64,000 nt of DNA from Melanocharis versteri (GCA_013397845.1 VZTG01008989.1:1136786-1200785), one strand, 5' to 3'. Numbered from the stretch's first letter, positions 39,101 to 52,919 are shown. The notes: generated by a model from the letters alone, not told the origin. Numbers and translations: made by a program.

Positions 39101-41723
39101 GTTTAACTCTTGTTTAAGGTCCTGGAAAGGGGTCATTTCAATCTCACCCTATGCCTTTATCGTGTGTTAGTACCTGATCCTTCACTGGTGACTCAAGGTG
39201 CTGCAGTTGAATGAGTCATGTAAATAAGATTAATATTTCGTTATTTGTTATCACAACTTTCAGACTGATTCTCATAAAGTTAAGCTCAGTTCTGAGCAAC
39301 TTTCCTGATGTGACTAGTTTTTATTTTTTCTGTTTCTCTACTGCAGAAATGTTTCTTATCCATCAGATCATCTGACAGCTCTGCTCTCATATTCGACCTA
39401 TGACACTATAATTCAATGCTGCTTCAGTGACAATAACATTAAAAATCAACCACACAACTTCAAAAATTTAAATAAATAGTTCTGACTGCTCTAAAAGAAC
39501 TCATAATCCAAAAGGCTTTCACTGCCACTCTGCACTGAACCTCACCATTTATGCTCACATAATTATGCAACACTTTTCTTCCCAAGCCATTGCACCTGAA
39601 GTGCTGATTATACTGTACTTGGAGTGCTGTATGCTCTCTGAAAGGCTGTTTGCCATCTCTGTGAGGCTGCTGCTTACTTCCTGATAGAAGTGATCCCGTT
39701 GGTATTTCTACTTTGTTTTGGAGGGAATAACTGAAGTGCTACTGTTCAGAGGTGCTTCTACAACACTACAAGAAGTACAAGTGCAACAATTCCCTTTTTG
39801 GAGATAGGAAATTGGAGCACAGCAGAGTTAGATCAAAATCTTGTCCTCATTTCAGTGTGAGAACTATGATCCAAGAGTACTAGACCCCTCTCCTGACTGT
39901 GAGAACACCTGTGTCCAAAAATTAACTCTAGTCATGGTAGCTCTGGGGAAGATAATAGCTGCCACTAGCTCCATCAGAAATTCATTGAAGATAAGATAGT
40001 CTCAAAAATATTTGAAGGAACAATTCAATTTCATTAAATAAATTTTAAAATCTCTGAGGAGTTCATAGAAAGAAACAGAATATGGTGATGTGTGTGGTGT
40101 ATGTGTGCATGTGTGTCAGAGATATGGATCCAGATAAAGATACACATGTGTAGAAAAAAATATATATATATGGTCTCTCCCTAACTAAACTACTGTCACT
40201 AGTTTTATTGCTTAATTTCTTTATTTCTAGGTGTTTTGATAAATGAATTTAAAAGAAAAAAAGTAATTTTAAGTACTAGAGTCAAGAATTACCTTTCTTG
40301 AACCTTTTGAAGTTGATGTGGAATATACTGGATTTTTCTTATAGAGCAAAGACAGCCTCTGCCCGTACAGACAGAAGAAACTAGTGTGCCAATGAATTCT
40401 TGTTTTGAGGACTTAAATGCTAGGGATCTATGGCTTTTTACTCATCTTCTGCAAGACATGAATTCCATGCACAAGGCTTCACAAGGTAAAAAGTGGCACC
40501 ATAGCAAACTGGAGACACGAGTATACCTCTTCTCACTTGGCCTGAAATGTCTCACCCATTTGAGCTCACGTTTCTGAGAAGAGATTACAATTAGGAAGAA
40601 GCAGATTAGCTAGAATTGAGTGGCTCAGCTGATCTTCACATGTGTTCTGATAGGTTTTGTGTTTCTGGAAATAGCTATTCAAGGGAGTTAGGGCTCCTTC
40701 CTTTAAAGGATACTCCAGATCTATCATACCAAATGGGTTCTCTCAGAACACCTCACCCACCTTGTGGGCAGAGAGCCAGTTTCTAAGGCCAAAGTGCAGA
40801 GGGAAGCGTAGGAAGCACAGCTCAAAAGAGTGAAGAAAATAAATCACATGTCCTCACATGCCCTTCTTTACACAGGTTCTCAAGAAGGGCCAGACACACC
40901 GTTCCCACAGATTTCTCAGAGCCCTGACTCTTGTCTCCTGCCTTAACACTGCTTTCTGCAAAAGGCTATTAAATTTTTCCAACCACAGGACATCTTCTGA
41001 CAGCTGAGCCAGTGCAGGGGAGCAAATAGCTTTCCACACTTTAAATTCACAGATCATCTGCCTATTGTCAAATCTAGATTTTTCCTTGAGCGTTCTGGAT
41101 ATGAAGGCAAAGCATTTTCTCACAGCAGGGTAATTTCACTTGCCTGTTCTCCCCTGCAATTGCCCTATGGTTTCTCTGAGAAGCCAGAAATTACTAGAGT
41201 GATTGCTAGTATGGGTGAGTTTTGCCATGTTGACAGTAAATCGTAGTCATTAGCAAGCAATTACTGAATTCCCCCTGCTGTATTTTTTTCTTGCAGGTAA
41301 AGACATTTTTCGTTTCTCATGCTGCTTCTGAGGTATCCACAAGGTACAAAACTCACAATTAGTCTTCCACTCTTCTATTCCTAATCTTGATAAGCAATAT
41401 TTTTAGAGAGTTACTGAGAAGTCAGGAGGAGCTGTTGGTTTGAGGTGCAGCAGAAAATCGTTAACCTTCAGCTAGTCAATAATCCCCAGGAAATGTCCAC
41501 CCTGCAGACATTACTGCTCTGATGATGAAAAGTGTTATATAAAAACTGACTATAATTATGAGGTGGGAAGCAAGGGAAAAAATTGTTTTTCTGAAAGTAA
41601 GTGCTCTCCAAATTTTATTTGGTTTTGATTTCCTTTTCCTAACAGTATTAAATGTAAGCAGAATGAGCAGTGGGTTGCTGTAAACCATTGCTTTCCTCAT
41701 ATGTAAGCCAGTTTGTACAGACA

Positions 41724-41815
41724 GGGGGGCGTTTGGGGTGGTTTGGTTTTTTGGTGTTTTTTTTTTGTTTGGGGGTTTTTTTTTGTGGTATGGGGGTTTT
41801 TTTGTTTTTTTCTCT
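41724..41815 (+). repeat. G/T-only low-complexity tract
   Basis: About 90 bp made of runs of G and T almost without A or C, with four or more G runs. Could form a G-quadruplex, or reflect poorly resolved homopolymers. Confidence 0.9.
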
Positions 41816-42624
41816 GAATACTGTTTATTTAAGTAATTGTTGGCTCTTTTCCTGTCCTTTGTTGACCCCAGGAAACAACTTTTTTTTATGTGTTTCCATT
41901 CTGGGATTTCTATTATCTACTGACTTGTGCTGGGTGTACCTCAGTGAACAGGCCCAAAAGAGAAGGAGAGAGCTAAAGTTCCTATTGAGCTAAAACCAAC
42001 TTGTCCTCCAGTTTGAGGCCCAAAAAAACCATCACTTGAATCAAAGCACTTTAGAAGGTAGTTTACAAGTCTACTTCCCAAGAAGAAACCAGGATGCAGT
42101 GTTATCACCTTCATGAAGTTAAAGGAGGTGGTTTTACGATTTAGTGGAGAGAAGCCATGCTGTTAATTAGTCACATTTATTTGACAAAAAATGGGGGAGG
42201 GTGAAAAGTGGAAAGGAAGTTGGGAAAGAAAAACAGAACAGAAGGGAAAAAATCTTTATGATGAGGTGCTTGGCAGGATGAAGGAACAAAAGGAAGGCTT
42301 TCTGCCTGTCTCCTGATATTTTCCAACTCAGCAAAAAAATCCATTGTGTAGCTTAAGGGGAAAAAAAAAGTTAAAGTTGAAAGCTTAGTGTGTGAAAGCA
42401 ACTGCTCAACCATTGTGTAATATGGGCTAATGTAATGTCACTGTTTCCCCATGATGTAAGTTGCAATTTTTGTTCCAGTTGCTGTGGTCAATGTTATCGC
42501 TTTCACTTTTCAAAAGGGGGCAAGGAGGTGCATGGAGATGGTATTTCTCTTTACCCCCACCAGCCCTTCCCCACTCCCAAACAAATACTTCTGTTAGGAC
42601 ATATCAGTGCTGACCAGATGTCAC

Positions 42625-42627
<3 letters not shown>

Positions 42628-42656
<29 letters not shown>
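42628..42656 (+). repeat. Poly-T run of 29
   Basis: Uninterrupted T homopolymer with no recognisable retroelement body beside it. Confidence 0.95.
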
Positions 42657-42658
<2 letters not shown>

Positions 42659-44199
42659 ATGTGTCCCTTAACAGCTGGCAAGAATATCAGCTCAAATTAT
42701 TCACCACAAGCACACTCTTTCTGTTTGTCTCCAGATAAAGGGATTTGAAATCCTGGTTGTCAGAGAGGGATGCTGAAAACTGTGGAATGGATTTCTTTGG
42801 GGAGAGGGAATACTTCTTGAAGAACTTTAAACCAGTTGGGGAGGGTCATGATTAGCATTCACATCCAAAGACATCTCTTAGAGTTGGCACTTCATGTTTT
42901 CAGAAGCTGTTTTAAGCCCAGGATGTCTTTTTGGAGCCACTGTGAAGTGTTCATAGCAATCAGTAATTCTAAATGTAGAGACTCTTTTTGCTTTGGTCAT
43001 GTCAGCTAAAAAGAAATAATCTTAGAAGTGGTAACAGATGAGAAATACAATGGGTGGATGGCAGATAGAGACCGCTGTGCAGGATATTCTGGAATTGCTT
43101 GGGACCACATGCATGTGTCTTTCTTCCACTGACCTGCAATCTCTACATCTTGCAAATGGGCTGAAGGCACAAGCCAGAGCTGGGTTTGCAGTGGGAGCAC
43201 ACACAGCCCTGGTGTCACAGCACTCGGGAGATGGCAGTGGGGGTGCAGCAAGTGGCATTACACCTGGAACCACACTCGGAGGCTACCATGGTGCATGGCA
43301 CTCAACAGGGGCTGATTTATCCTCACAGATCATAAGCCAATGGCCACTGTCATCCATGTCATTACCTTCTGCCTAGCCATAACTTTCTCCTCCTCTCCTC
43401 GTATTTACAGTTGTATCTGCTTTTCTCTTCAAAACTGTCACAACTAACTGGTGTTGTATAGAATAGTGCAGTGTTGTCCCCAGTTATGTCTCTGTTGCAA
43501 AATAAATGTGTTTTCCTTCTGTGAGCAAAGATAATTAAGTGGCTCAGTATATGGAAGTCATGGCCTGACAGCATTTTTAATGTTATCTTCAGACAAGAGA
43601 GAAAAACATCAGATGAAGATAACTCAGAGTTTCTGTTCACTCATTAACAGTGGGGATGCAAATCGAAACTTCAGCTCTGTCTCTAAACTGGAACAAATCA
43701 TTGTGTTTATTTCATACTGCATTTTGTCTTTGGTGATGTTTTTAAATAACCACTTTAAAAGAAAGAGACAAAGAATTTTAAGGAACAGTGAGCACAGAAA
43801 CTCACCTAGGAAGAGTGTGTAACACATGACATGCTCCAGATATGGTAAAGTTATGCTTCACCATATCAAGGCTTGTATTCTATTACTTATTGTCTCTACT
43901 GTTGCCTCAGTGTTGATATGAACAAGAATGCTTTTCTAAAGCATGGTAAGCTCTTGAAATGGTTCCTATTGTTCATATTCACCTACCCTTTAGTGAGGAA
44001 ACTCTAACATTTTATCATGACGTGGAAGCCTTTCCATATGCCTCACCACCTCCACCAGTCCCTGAAATCCATTCAGTTATGAGGCCACCTGCTTTGAAAT
44101 GCAGAGATGGGAATTGACTGTGGATTCTGTCCATTTCAGAATGCAGGGAGATGGAGCTCTAGACTACTGGAAAGGCAGTCTTGGGTGACCTAGATTTCT

Positions 44200-44285
44200 G
44201 TAAGAAATTCTGTCTCCATCTGAGTCAATACCAGCCTTGCTATTGACTTCAAAGGGTCCAGGAGAGCAGGCCCTGTGCCATTTTT
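44200..44285 (+). mobile_element. Possible 3' end of an ancient L3/CR1-like element
   Basis: CTATTGACTTCAAAGGGTCC followed by AGGAGAGCAGGCCC shares the same ancient terminal signature as the fragment near 15.35 kb. Tentative. Confidence 0.35.
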
Positions 44286-44699
44286 GCTAAAAATGAGATA
44301 TTATGGTACTTGCCAATATTTCTGAAGTGGTTTTACATGGATATGAAATAAAATTATTAAATAAGAATTAATTCTAATTATTACTGTATTTTCCATATTA
44401 TTTTCCGTAACACTGTTTTGTTTGTTTCCCTGATGGCCCCAAGGCACAGAGCAGATGTTTTCACTGAGCTGTCCTCAGTGACTTTTAAATCACTTCATCA
44501 TTGAAAAATGGCAACAGTGCTAGTCTTTCTTGTGATATTCAATCTCATCATCCTTCATGTGCTTATAAAAAAACCAACTTCAGGGCCAAATATACACAGC
44601 ATTGGAACCCCCATCTCCAGATACCTCAGGTAAAGAGAAAGAGGGGCATGGAGAGGTAAAGGGGTGGAGAGAGGGAGGAACAAAAAGAGCGAGAGAAAA

Positions 44700-45200
44700 C
44701 AAGAAGGAAATTGGCAGGAAAAACAATTAAAGCAAGCAAGTAATTTGTGTAATTGAGAAGCATTATGGTTTGAATCCTCCTCAATTATTGATGGCCTGAA
44801 ATTCAAATATTAATTTAGATTAAATCTTGAATCTGTTTAGCCTTAGAAATAATTGGGGAGCACATTATTAGAAAAAGGAAAAAACATTCCTCCAATGTCT
44901 TACAATGGAGTATTACTGAAAACTTCTGATTCCCCCAACAGAAAACCTATTTAAAAAAAGACAAGTCGTTAATCAGTAACAGCTGCTCCCAGCACCTGTT
45001 ATTTATTCCCGTCATTAACACTTCCTTTAGCATTTCTGACAGAAATGGGTATCTTTTCTAACTGATAGAAAAGTGATCTTTGGAACATCCCCAGAACTCA
45101 GTGGCTCCATTTGATCTACAACGTGTGTTTACAGCTTATCGCAGCTTTTCTTTTTCACTTGTGGGCTCTTTCTTTTTCTAAAATGTGGATTCTAAAAGCG
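44700..45200. promoter_or_regulatory. Candidate conserved element with paired E-boxes
   Basis: A homeodomain-rich stretch (44,740-44,880) followed by E-boxes CAGCTG (44,980-44,985) and CACCTG (44,993-44,998). The two E-box types are the same pair as in the block upstream of DLL1. Confidence 0.3.
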
Positions 45201-45874
45201 CTGAACATACAGTATCTTTTGTCGAATATTTGTGCAGCCTCTGATTTTTGATATGCAGTGGTTAGCTGGTCAGAGAGGTGGGGGCACACAGTGCCTGGGG
45301 GGTGTGTACAAGTGCCAAAGGATTCCCAACCAACATGCCCCCGCCAGTGCCTAGTTCTCATTGAGGTAAATGGAGATGCAGAAAGCGTACAAACCGGGGT
45401 TTCAGTGCTACAGGTGTTGCAATGTTTCTGTGTCAGTATTGTCTCCTGCCAGAGCCTCCATCTCCATGCTCAGATCAAGCATAGCCAGGGAGGAGGCTCC
45501 TCACCTGCCTTCCCCCACCCTGACACTGTCTAGCAGAGCAGGGTTCTCCAGGCAAAACCACGTCCTGCCTTACCTCTTCCTACAACAACCCTTGGCTGCC
45601 TCTTGCGCTTTCCCTTCCCGATGCAGGGGGCATCCAAAGATGGTGAATCAGGACAAAACAGAAAATCAAACAGCAACAAGCACCATTTAGAGGAACTTTC
45701 CTTTATGTCCATTACCTGTAGAATTCCAGCAGCAAAGCTAGTTGTGAAAAGCCCTGCTTTCCACAATCATCCAAAAACCTCCTGTGTGCATGCAGAAGTA
45801 AGGCCTGAAAGGCAAGCCTCATTTAAAAACCTTATGGTAAACAGTAATTTATAGTATAATATAACATATAAAAG

Positions 45875-46005
45875 ATGTGTAGATGTGGCATTTGGGGACA
45901 TGATTTAGTGGTGGATTTGGCAGTGCTTGGTTAAGAGTCGGACTTGATGATATTAAGGGTCTTTTCCAACATAAATGACGCACTGATTCTCTGTTTCTGT
46001 GCGTA
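45875..46005 (+). mobile_element. CR1 LINE 3'-terminal fragment
   Basis: About 130 bp resembling the terminal CR1 segment (GACATGATTTAGTGGTGGA through GGTCTTTTCCAACATAAATG), then degraded terminal repeats. Only the extreme 3' end is left. Confidence 0.85.
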
Positions 46006-49000
46006 GTTAAGCACAGCACCAGTGAAGAAATTTAAGCATGTAATATTGCTGCTCTTTGTCACCTTTTTCTTTTTCTAGGTCTCTCTTTTTGCTTAATAAA
46101 TATCTGTCAAATCTGTTTCATGCTTATTCACAGTTAAAACATTGAGATTTGTAGTGGTTTCCTACCACCTTTAGATAATGCTTTTCATCTGAAAGCCACT
46201 GTTTTCATTTAAGACTGTTGAAGTTGTGACAACATTTCTGTTAGTCTTGGGGTTTATAATGTTGTTTTAGTAAAAAGTATGCATGGGGTTGGATTTAGGA
46301 GAACATTGTTTCTTTAATACAGATAGATAAAGAAAGCAGTGTATTGTATTTATCAAAAGGAAATGTCAGCAGAACTTTATAGTCTGGTAATTAGATAACG
46401 CAGATAAGTCTGCTGAGTTTGTGTGCTCACAACTGCCATTCCAGATAACACTTCCTGAAGTCAATTAGAAGAACTTACACAACATCATACATTTTTCACG
46501 GTTCCTTTCTTTAAATTGATACAGAAAGAAAGAAAGAAAATTAAGATACAGGCTATGACAAGCAGGATGTGTAGTCATTCCATGTTAGTTTTCGCTCTGA
46601 ACAATCCTGCTTGCTTTGAGTGAGGGTAACGGGCATCTGACTTTTCCAAAGACACCCACAGTCACAGAAGCAGCAGCTGTGCCAAGCCATCACCACTGCA
46701 GGGCAATGGAGAATTCCATGGGCCCTTTGATTCGCACTAAGGTAAAACCAGACTGAAGTGAGAGGCTTACATTTTTCAGACAGGTGGCCTTGGTAAACAC
46801 CCCCGTTTGAATGTATGGAAAACCTTGTAAAGGAAAATCTCTTAGTGCCTTTAAAAGGAAAGCACACAACTAATAGCCAAATTATCTTGGTTGCAGAACT
46901 TGGATCATGTGGAAGGCCTGATTCTCCTCCATACAGTTTTTATTTTAAATGTAGATGAGGTATTTTCACTCCGTGCCTGTTGAAAACTTTCTGAATTATT
47001 TAGACTAATGGTAAAGTATTATGATAAAGTTCATACCTCATAACAGTTTTTGCCTCATGTAATTAGTTGTTCCTAAGAATATGAGTTTTCCCTTATGCAG
47101 GCTACCATTAAAAGTATTTTCTGATATCTGGCCAAAAATGCAGTTTGCTTATACTAAGTACAACCCTCCTCAGGACACTGAAGTGCTACTTAGAGCCAGA
47201 AAATGGGATAAGGGGGAGAACTTATCTTTAAAGATGCTCACATTCTAAAGCAAAATCAAAAGTAAAATATACAACTTTTTAATGAGACAAAATTCCCAGA
47301 TCAGTTCTATTTTTGGGGAGAAAAAAAAAGAAAAAGGAAGTTTCCAGATAATTTGTTGTTTGCTGGGAAACACTTGTCATTTTGCTATCTTGCTTCATGA
47401 AGAAAATGAAACTCATAAAAGGTTTTCAAGAGGGTATTTCAGTTTACCATAGCTGAAAAACAGCTTGCCCACTGAAAATCTCCTTTGTAAAAACACTGAC
47501 TTGTAAGTGTTATGGAAAAACTTAGTTTTCTTGTAGGTAAAAATTCTGATTAGAAATGACCATCAGCTGCCTTCAGCATGACTATCTTGGCACTGGTGGG
47601 AGTAGAAATGGCTCTGCAGCACATCCTCCCTGCAATAAGGGCTTTTCAGATTTGTCTATCTGCTGTGTTCTTTCCCACAGAAAAGTGCTGTCCTCACAAA
47701 GTTCCAGTTTCATGTTACGAAAAAGAACACAGGTCAGCCCAGTTCTGATCCTTTCTCCTGCTCAGCCTCCAGCACCCTGGGAAATTACCATGTGAAGATA
47801 CACACACGAACTTGCTGTAAGTGCTCAAACCTTTTCCGAGCAGCCATGTATTTTTTGAATGATGTTTGCTTCTTTATAGCTGCCCAGCCATGCTCTGGAG
47901 AACACATTGGTACAAACTCGCCTTTACTAGCACACTTTAGATAAATAAACAAGGGAAGGGTAGGTATCTGCACTGATGTACGTGACTTTTCTTCAACATA
48001 GCTTCATCCACACTGGCCATTCAGATGGTATAGTTTTATACCATAAAAAAAATTGCCCTCTTCATATGTACCACATGCATGAGGCAGGCTTTGAAGTAAG
48101 CAATGCCAGTTTATATAGTTGCCCAGGAGGTGAAATGGATCTGCACTGATCCTCAGGGTTACTCCCACAGCTGACACACACCATTCCTCATCTGTGCCAT
48201 GGAGTAAGGTATTCCTGAACATGTCACTAAGATAGTCTGCATACACCTGTCCTGGAAAACAAAGCAGCTCCTGGTCTCTAAAATGCAATCATTTGTAGGG
48301 TTGCATTGCTGTGGTGGGCCCTGCCAAGCTTTTGCCCCACAGTTATCAGAGTCCTAGGCTGTTCCTCAGCACAAAGCAGGAGCATCCCTCTCAGGCAGTG
48401 TTGATGTAAGCAGTTGATTTGGTGGAGTAATGCAGTTTAACACTGTGGGTGCAGACTGATCCATACTGACTGGCTACAGGGCCAGAGAGCAGCCCCAGTA
48501 GTGTTGAATTTGTTGGTGCAGGAGATGAGGCTGCAGCAGCAGGAGAAAAGACCAAGGATGTTTCTTCCTAAGGAAAAAAGCCAACCTGTCATGAGGATGC
48601 TGTGACCTCTAGCCCCACCTCCCATACCGCCCTGCCCCACTGACTAGGCAGCAAGCCCCCACATGGCAGTGGGTCTGTCATCCTCCTCTGCTTCACCGAG
48701 AGCAGCAGGATCAGCTGTCCTGTTGTCACAACAGTAGGCTCCAGGTTTCATCTGCAAATCTGCCTCGCAGTACATGTTGGGTCTTTTCCGGCCAGGCTCT
48801 TGATTTCTCTGATTTGCATAGCAGGTAACACAGACTCAGGCAGAAAGCCAGGTCTTAACAGCCGGGTGAAAAATGTACCTCCCAAGGAGAGAAGGGAACA
48901 GAGAGGCTCCTCATTCTTCTGATACAAGTACATGTCAAGTGTCAGAAGAGACTGCTTCTCAGGTTGGGATTTAGCCTAGGAATAGTTCTCAGGTAATTTT

Positions 49001-49469
49001 ATTTGGAGTACATGACTTTGGATGTTAGGCCATGAAAATAGGGAATTTTCCCAGGGTCTATCAGTAAAAACTTCCCATCTGTATCATTTCTGTAGCTTTC
49101 CTCCTTGACCCTCACAGTTCCAAGCTGAGTTTAATCTGTATCTCTACCTGCAAAATTGTTTTGCTGTAAGAGAGCCTACCACAGCAGAGAGATGACTACA
49201 GACCTTGATTGCAGATGCTGATCTGCAAGAGGCGGCTGATGGCACTGTGGCCATCCATGCAAACACTGTGCTGTGTGACATCCTTTCTGGGCCATGGACA
49301 CACAGCTGTATCACATTCCCCCTGCACACGCTGTGCACACACTTACACCAGCACAGCTGCCTCCCTCCCCCTCCCAGTTTGTCTCCTCGCTGCCAGTGCA
49401 GGGTTTGCATATCCTCTCTGGGATGATGGATGTTTCAATTGTGATAGGGGTCTCTATTCCATGCAAGCA
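46006..49469. other. Intergenic, nothing recognised
   Basis: Unique sequence with short chance frames only. Confidence 0.55.
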
Positions 49470-49800
49470 TCTGAAAGCGCTTTGCAAAAATAGCTCACCA
49501 CCTCACAGACAAGCAGTCTGATGTGCAGAAATAGGAAATAGCCTTACATGCCTCGAAGGGTGTTTTAACATTCCCCACCACCACCACGGTATCCTCTCAC
49601 AAGCACAAATGACCTTCTCCCTATAAGAACAACCAGGAGGCCCCCATTCTCCTAAGGTCCTGGAAAGATTAAGTGACACAGGTCCAAGGTTGCACAGGAA
49701 GTCTGGAGGGAGTGCTGGAAATAGAAGGGGGCCCTCCTGAGGCCCTCTGCAGTGCCTTGACTACAGACCATCCTTCCTCTCCCAAGGTTACACATCAGGT
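49470..49800 (+). mobile_element. Ancient MIR/L3-like SINE fragment
   Basis: The left part has AAAGCGCTTTGCAAAAA and CTCACAGACAAGCAG; the right part reads AAGTGACACAGGTCCAAGG, CACAGGAAGTCTGGAGG and later GACCATCCTTCCTCTCCCAA. These follow, in order, the well-known ancient amniote MIR/L3-type consensus. Highly decayed. Confidence 0.55.
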
Positions 49801-52800
49801 CTGTGGTGAAGCCAGGAATAGCACCCAAGTTTCCTGACACACAAAAACTGTCCTGCACCATGTACAAAGTAAGCACAAATATAAATTTAAATCAATTTAT
49901 AAAGCTGTGTCTTGCAATTAAACCTAAGACTGCTGTCTGAACCTAAAGTGTTCTGTGTGCTGAAAGATGTGACACTCTTAAGAAATCCCCATCCACAACC
50001 AGGACAGTTAATACCTCCCAGCAGCTAACCTCTCCAGCTTCTTCAGTGCTTCCAATTTCTTGACATGTCCTGTCTGTGCCAACAGTGCAAATGCCACTTG
50101 CCACAGAGACACAGGTTTGCTGGCGGAGATGTGGACTGAGGGGTGCCCTCTCTGGCCACCCTGTTGAGAACTGGCTGCAGACAAGGAGGCCAAGTCCTCC
50201 CTGGCTGCTGCAGGACAGAGAGAAGGAGACATCGCAGGTCGAGGTATGGACATGAATTAACAGTGCCACAGTGACAGCCTGAGGAGGGACCCCAGGCCAC
50301 CGAAGTCCTGGCACAGCACATGGGCTGGCACCAGGGGCACGAGTGCCCAGGGGACAGACCTGGCTAGGCCAGCCCCCAGCTTTCATATCCACCACCTGGA
50401 GGGCCACGCGCTGCACCAGTACGTGCAGCTTCCCTGGGGAGAGACGGAGATGTGCTGTGTCAGGAGGGGCATGGTGCCACGTGTCCCTGCCGTTTGCTGG
50501 AACCTTTCCATTAGTTTAATGGGCTTTGGATCGGGCCCTGAATTCTCAGCTGTCCCAGCTAAAGGGACTCCCCAGGCAGGCTCTCCTCTTGTTTTAGAAT
50601 GAAGAGGCCTTTCGGAGACCCTGCTGACCAGGAGGTTCCTGCCGTTCTTTGGCAGCAGAGCTCCCATCCTGGAGCGAGCAGAGCCCCATCACTGCCCCTT
50701 GGCCACAGTGTGCACCACCGGCACACATGGCTCCACACCTGCGTCTGCCATCCTCTCTCTCAAGCAAGACATGCACCACTTCCACCCCCTGCCCCGATCA
50801 TCCGTTTTTTCATCCCAGTAAGGCCCAAGTACTACAGGTGAGGAGCCTGGAACCAGTGCTCCACACTGCATACCTCAACCCACTCTGGGCACTGAGAGCC
50901 ACTGTATACACACATACTCAAGGACTGGGGGAATTGGTAATCCTGTAGAAGAAATAAATCCTGTGTGTGACTGTAGTCCCAACCCTGCTCAGGGCAGAAA
51001 TAGAAGAAGCCATGGGGCTGATCTGTGTAGCCATCATTTCAGGAGGTGTTTCAGAAGGACAGGACCATGCCCTTCCCTTTGCCTACAGTTTTCTGTCACT
51101 CACCAAGCTCAGCACTGCTGATAATTAGCGCACTTGGACGAACTCAGCTTTGCAAAGCTGTTTTATTTTTAAGCAAAGATAGGTAGATGCCGACGCTGTG
51201 CATCTTCACAAGAGCAAGGAGCTGTGTGCTTTTCCAGACAGTAAATTTTACCTGACAGTAAATTAAATTAGATCTTGCTGTAGCACTGAAGACCTGATGT
51301 TACAGAGGTACTCAACCACTGATGGCCTTCCTTTTGTAACTGCTATTTCTACAGAAGCAGCATTAAGAAGGCCCAGCCAAGACCATGGCACTGGCTGTGC
51401 AAAGTGCAGTACATCGTAAGAGACAAGCATCCTCCATAAAGTTTGTGAAGAAGAGGAAATACAGAGAAATAAAGTGCTTTGGCCAAGGTTGAAAAACAAA
51501 TGAGCAACAAAGATAGGAATAACACCTTCCAAGGCTCTCTTTTCTCTCCAATCTGTGAGGTTATGTTGCACTGAGCACCCGCTGCCATACACACCATCAT
51601 GCCTCATTTAATATGTGATGCATTGACTGCTTATTGGCAGGTTGTTATGTTACTGCTCAAATTAAAACTGCTGTTCAGGCCATCACTGACAGGCTGGTTT
51701 TCAATACCTCCCATCACTCTCCTTATGAAAACTTTCCTTAAACAGACACTTTGGGATAGATGGAGAAGATAACCATGTCAGGACGCTTCGTGTGAATATG
51801 CCTATATGCCTTGTCTAAGGTTTTGCTTAGTGAAAAGCTAAGCTTATAAATAGATAAGCCTGTGCAGTCAGTATGAGTTTTCCACTGATCTCACAACAAA
51901 GTAGAGTTCCAGTGGTTCATGTACTTACGCACACTGAAATAAAGGGAATACATGCAGATAACCAGCTGCAATAATTGCTTGGTTATATCTGCTATCCCAC
52001 TCTTTGTGTTTAGGATATCATCCCCCTCCCCTGAAGTGAATGGGGTCAGAGGATTTTCACCATCTTTGCAAAGCTACACGAGGTGGCCCACAATGATTTG
52101 GGTTCAGCTTTAATGGAGTAAAAATGAGATTATTCCCTAGATTTTCCTTATTTTCCTGAAGTGGAAGAACCCTTTGCCTGTTTCTGAAGGGTGTCTGCTG
52201 ATTAACATGCAGCACAATGTGAAGGCAAGCTCGTTAGAGCAAACTGAATTGGGGAAATTGCCTGAGCATTCAGAGCCAAGCCAGGGGATGGGATGACACT
52301 CTGTCCCACTAAGAAGGCAGCAGGCACCAGGGGCAGAGCAGAAACCAAAGACGCAACTGGTACTTCAGACAGGTATTGTAGCCAGGAGAGCTGTGGCCAC
52401 CAGTCCGCTCACTGTTACCATTTCCTGGAGAGGGAAGCCTGGGGGAGCTCACAGCCCAAGGACCGAGCTAGGAGCCCTCCCTCGCTGGTGTGTCCCAAAC
52501 TCCCCTGGACTCCAGACAAGCGTTTGAACTTGCAAAAAATGAGCAGTTGAGTCATGACAAGCCCCATGTCTGGATTGCAGTGGAGTGCACTCAACTCTTG
52601 CTCTTCCTCAGGAAGTGACTCCATATGTGTTTATATAAACACACAGCCCAACATGACTGGGCAAATATTACTCAAGGTTTTGCCGTTTGCCTTTGGGGTA
52701 AGACTGAGCACAACCATGGGGTCAACAGGTCAGAAGGTTAGGAGGGGAAACACGGAGGGTCTACACACAACAAGTTGTTCCCCAGTCTTTGTAGTAAGTC

Positions 52801-52896
52801 TCGGTCCTACTCAATGCCCCCATGAGTCCACAGAAGCCTGTCAGATGCCTGGTTGCAAAGTTCAGTCGGTTCATCGTGGAATAAACATAGCACTCT
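49801..52896. other. Region just downstream of DLL1, nothing recognised
   Basis: Somewhat higher GC (about 50.0-50.9 kb) gives longer chance frames, but none has a domain, an ATG in good context or splice-like borders. Confidence 0.55.
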
Positions 52897-52913
52897 GGTT
52901 ATCATTAATAATA

Positions 52914-52919
52914 TTTATT
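52914..52919 (-). terminator. DLL1: Distal poly(A) signal of DLL1 (AATAAA)
   Basis: Canonical AATAAA on the minus strand at the edge of the A/T-rich 3' UTR, with cleavage expected about 15-20 nt further on, near 52,897. The composition changes beyond it, which suits the end of the transcript. Confidence 0.65.

Larger units (their letters stand above)
33171..44199. other. Intergenic, nothing recognised except simple repeats
   Basis: No exon or clear mobile element recognised over 11 kb. A weak resemblance to very old amniote repeats near 37,310-37,385 was not strong enough to call. Confidence 0.5.

Noticed and set aside
49943..50416. 157-codon minus-strand frame downstream of DLL1
   Set aside because: Begins with GTG, has no domain, and lies in a locally GC-richer stretch where long chance frames are expected.
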